Below, in pieces: positions 5,479 to 7,237 of a stretch of 7,237 bases of DNA; positions within the stretch are counted from its first letter, which is position 1, and each line of letters begins with the position of its first letter. This DNA comes from Actinomycetes bacterium (GTDB lineage: Bacteria > Actinomycetota > Acidimicrobiia > Spongiisociales > UBA5794). Made by a program: the position numbers and the translations under genes. The notes beneath the pieces are model-generated. The model saw only the letters and a list, made by a program, of their open reading frames with translations. It was not told the DNA's origin and did no database searches. The DNA is taken from positions 1 through 7,237 of the forward strand of contig JAJRYI010000427.1 of assembly GCA_024275815.1 (NCBI GenBank), written 5' to 3'.

Positions 5479-6732
5479 TCAGCGATCTATCGCATCCACT
5501 TTGATGCGGTCGACACGCTGGCGGTCCATCGTCAGCCCCGTGTAGCGGAATCCGCCGTCTTGGACTACGTCGCCTTCCTTCGGGACTTTCCCGAAGAGGG
5601 CCATGATCAATCCACCGACTGTGGAGAAGGGTCCCTCCGGAAGTGGAGTCCCGATGGCTTCGCCGAGGTCCTCGATATCGACGCGGCCGTCGACGGTCCA
5701 CACACCGTTCGCGATCTGGATCACCGTCGGTGTGCCGGGGTCGTACTCGTCCTGGAGTTCCCCGACGAGTTCGGCAACGAGGTCCTTGACCGTCACGATC
5801 CCTTCCACGCCTCCATGCTCATCGACGACGACGGCCATTCCATAGCGATCTGAACGCATCTGCTCGAGTGTGTCGAGTACCGACATCGTTTCCGGGACGT
5901 AGTTCGGCTGCCGGATCATGTCGCTCAGGTCGGTCTCGTCGCCGAGATCGGGGTGCTGAAGGAGGTCCTTGACGTGGATGATTCCGGAGAACTCGTCGAG
6001 ATCTCCCGCCGAGACCGGGTAGCGGCTGTGGCCCGTCTCGGTGACTGCCTCGCGAATCGAAGCGGCTGAGAGCGGGAGGGGGAGCACTGCAATGTCGAGC
6101 CTCGGCGTCATGACGTCGCGAACGGACCGGTCTGCGAGGTTGAACAGAGCGTCGATGATCTCTCGTTCTGCTTCTTCGATGTGCCCGCCCCTGTGACCGA
6201 GTTCTGCAAGAGCCTTGATGTCGTCTTCTGTCACCGGATCACCTACACCGTTGGTGTCGACGCGAAGCAGCTTCAGCAGGCCACGAGTGATCGCAGAGAA
6301 GAAGGATGCGATGGGAGCGAGGACGATGGAGAGGTTCCAGATCGTTCCTGCAACACGTAGCGAGAACGCTTCGGGGTGACGTGCGGCGATCGTTTTGGGC
6401 GTGATCTCACCGAACACGAGGAGCACCGCCGTCATGGCACCGGTCGCTACCCACGGTCCCCACGTCTCGCCTATGAGTGAAACGAACAGGATCGTTGCCA
6501 CGGAGGCCGACAGTACGTTGACCGTGTTGTTGGCGACGAGCAAGGTGGAGAGCATCCGTTCGGGTTCGGATACGAGTTGCTCGAGCTTCTTGCCCTTCGG
6601 TCCCTCCTCAGCCAAGCGGTGGACACGCTCGCGCGATATCCCGATCAGCGCGGTCTCTGATCCAGAGAAGTAGCCAGATCCCACGATGCAGATGGCAAGA
6701 ATGCCGAGGTAGATGACCGTGTCCGGGATCAT
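5479..6732 (-). CDS. CNNM / CorC-HlyC family membrane protein with CBS pair (divalent cation transport)
   Basis: A 417-residue member of the CNNM/CorB family (often annotated as hemolysin-like), whose studied members export or transport Mg2+. Domain order is standard. A CNNM (DUF21) membrane domain covers about 1-180, with FSGSETAL (22-29), a membrane segment from 95, and the signature FGEITPKTIA (107-116). A CBS pair covers about 205-325, beginning DVMTPR (206-211) and ending VVVDEHGGVEGIVTVKDL (301-318). A C-terminal CorC_HlyC domain covers about 335-415. ATG at 6732 is the only plausible start, because an in-frame TAA lies about 42 bases upstream; no good Shine-Dalgarno is seen. It follows the receiver-domain gene by 49 bases on the same strand and may share its transcript. 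CBS pairs of this family bind ATP-Mg and gate transport. Direction of ion flow and selectivity here are inferred from the family only. Confidence 0.92.
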   Translation of the reverse strand: MIPDTVIYLGILAICIVGSGYFSGSETALIGISRERVHRLAEEGPKGKKLEQLVSEPERMLSTLLVANNTVNVLSASVATILFVSLIGETWGPWVATGAMTAVLLVFGEITPKTIAARHPEAFSLRVAGTIWNLSIVLAPIASFFSAITRGLLKLLRVDTNGVGDPVTEDDIKALAELGHRGGHIEEAEREIIDALFNLADRSVRDVMTPRLDIAVLPLPLSAASIREAVTETGHSRYPVSAGDLDEFSGIIHVKDLLQHPDLGDETDLSDMIRQPNYVPETMSVLDTLEQMRSDRYGMAVVVDEHGGVEGIVTVKDLVAELVGELQDEYDPGTPTVIQIANGVWTVDGRVDIEDLGEAIGTPLPEGPFSTVGGLIMALFGKVPKEGDVVQDGGFRYTGLTMDRQRVDRIKVDAIDR

Positions 6733-6781
6733 CGGCGGGGCACCGAGGACCCGCTGGTACTCGCAGGTTCCTTACCGGTCG

Positions 6782-7141
6782 TCACGTACTGCTTCCATCG
6801 AGAGACACAGCCGCTCTCAACTCGGAGGTCTTCACAGGTTTCGTGACCCAGTTGTCCGCTCCCGAGCGTCGAGCGAGAAAAGTGTCGTCGTCTCTGTCGA
6901 GGAGGATGGTGATCGGTACATCGTCGCCCGTGGCGTCACGCACGGAGTGCGTCACGGCGATGGCACCCATCGATGCCACCCGCATATCGACGACGACTGC
7001 GTCGATACGTTCTTCCTTGACCACGGAGACGGCTGCTTCGGGATCACTCTCGACGATCACGGTGGTCCCCGGCTCTGAGAGGGCTGCCGTGACGCTGTCG
7101 ATCGTCCGTTCGTTGTCGGCTACGAGGAGGATGGTGCTCAT
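6782..7141 (-). CDS. Stand-alone response-regulator receiver domain with atypical active site
   Basis: A 119-residue protein consisting of one CheY-like receiver domain with no output domain. It starts MSTILLVADNE, has the phosphoacceptor-type Asp52 in VVVDMRVA (49-56) and the conserved Lys101-Pro102 in WVTKPVKTSEL (98-108). Two usual features differ: the first of the paired Mg-binding acids is Ala8 (VADN instead of VDD), and the conserved Thr/Ser after beta-4 is Asp82 (ILLDRDDD). Phosphorylation and switching may therefore be weak or altered. ATG at 7141 has no Shine-Dalgarno and lies 7 bases after TACCCT, which suggests a leaderless message. No histidine kinase is in the window; the partner is unknown. 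The CNNM gene follows on the same strand. Confidence 0.85.
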   Translation of the reverse strand: MSTILLVADNERTIDSVTAALSEPGTTVIVESDPEAAVSVVKEERIDAVVVDMRVASMGAIAVTHSVRDATGDDVPITILLDRDDDTFLARRSGADNWVTKPVKTSELRAAVSLDGSST

Positions 7142-7148
7142 GGGGTAG

Positions 7149-7154
7149 AGGGTA
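7149..7154 (-). promoter_or_regulatory. Predicted leaderless -10 box for the receiver-domain gene
   Basis: Read on the minus strand this is TACCCT, a TANNNT box, followed by seven bases and then the ATG at 7141. This is the same geometry as the prolyl isomerase gene. No -35 hexamer at normal spacing was found. Confidence 0.35.
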
Positions 7155-7183
7155 GACGGAAGATGGAGGACAGGTGTCAGATG
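7154..7183 (+). repeat. Degenerate heptamer repeat tract C
   Basis: Two similar 7-bp units, AGACGGA and AGATGGA (7154-7167), are followed by two units of the tract A/B type, ACAGGTG and TCAGATG (7170-7183). The match to tracts A and B is partial and could be chance in this purine-rich spacer. The remaining bases to the window end show no gene that I can support. Confidence 0.35.
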
Positions 7184-7237
7184 GGGGCTCGGTGTTTGGA
7201 AGATGCGCGGGGAGGGGTAGTCGTTCTCCGTTTACCG

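Overview
The window looks like chromosomal DNA from a GC-rich actinobacterium (roughly 60 % GC by eye). The supporting signs are an aspartate kinase of the Corynebacterium type directly coupled to asd, several genes without a Shine-Dalgarno sequence that sit a few bases after a TANNNT -10 box (leaderless style), and a CCA-encoding tRNA-Pro(CGG). Acidimicrobiia is a plausible class, but that is inference. Nothing points to a phage, plasmid, transposon or CRISPR; the content is mostly housekeeping.

Left block, minus strand (2039 down to 1): a secreted lipoprotein cyclophilin-type prolyl isomerase, then a 55-residue basic single-span membrane protein, then a PHP-family phosphoesterase like RNase AM/TrpH, then the first 84 codons of an unrecognised membrane protein that runs off the window. 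The first three are separated by 9 and 4 bases and are probably one transcript.

Central block, plus strand (2088 to 5286): lysC and asd overlap by one base (TGATG) and encode the first and second steps of the aspartate pathway to lysine, threonine, methionine and diaminopimelate. lysC carries a strong internal ribosome binding site and in-frame ATG that would give a separate regulatory beta subunit. After 167 bases comes a crotonase-fold enzyme, better read as an enoyl-CoA isomerase (PaaG/ECI-like) than a true hydratase. lysC and the prolyl isomerase diverge from a 48-base gap with a predicted leaderless promoter on each strand.

Right block, minus strand (7141 down to 5318): a stand-alone receiver domain with degenerate switch residues, a CNNM/CorC-type membrane protein with a CBS pair, and tRNA-Pro(CGG). 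The tRNA and the crotonase gene converge on one perfect 10-bp hairpin that can terminate both.

The least expected signal is a set of short 7-bp-periodic repeats with an ACAGNNN core in three intergenic spacers (4385-4412, 5411-5452, and a weaker one near 7154-7183). Other points worth a second look are the internal lysC start, the 55-residue protein, the missing catalytic glutamates in the crotonase, and the atypical receiver domain. No stretch longer than 300 bases lacks a gene.
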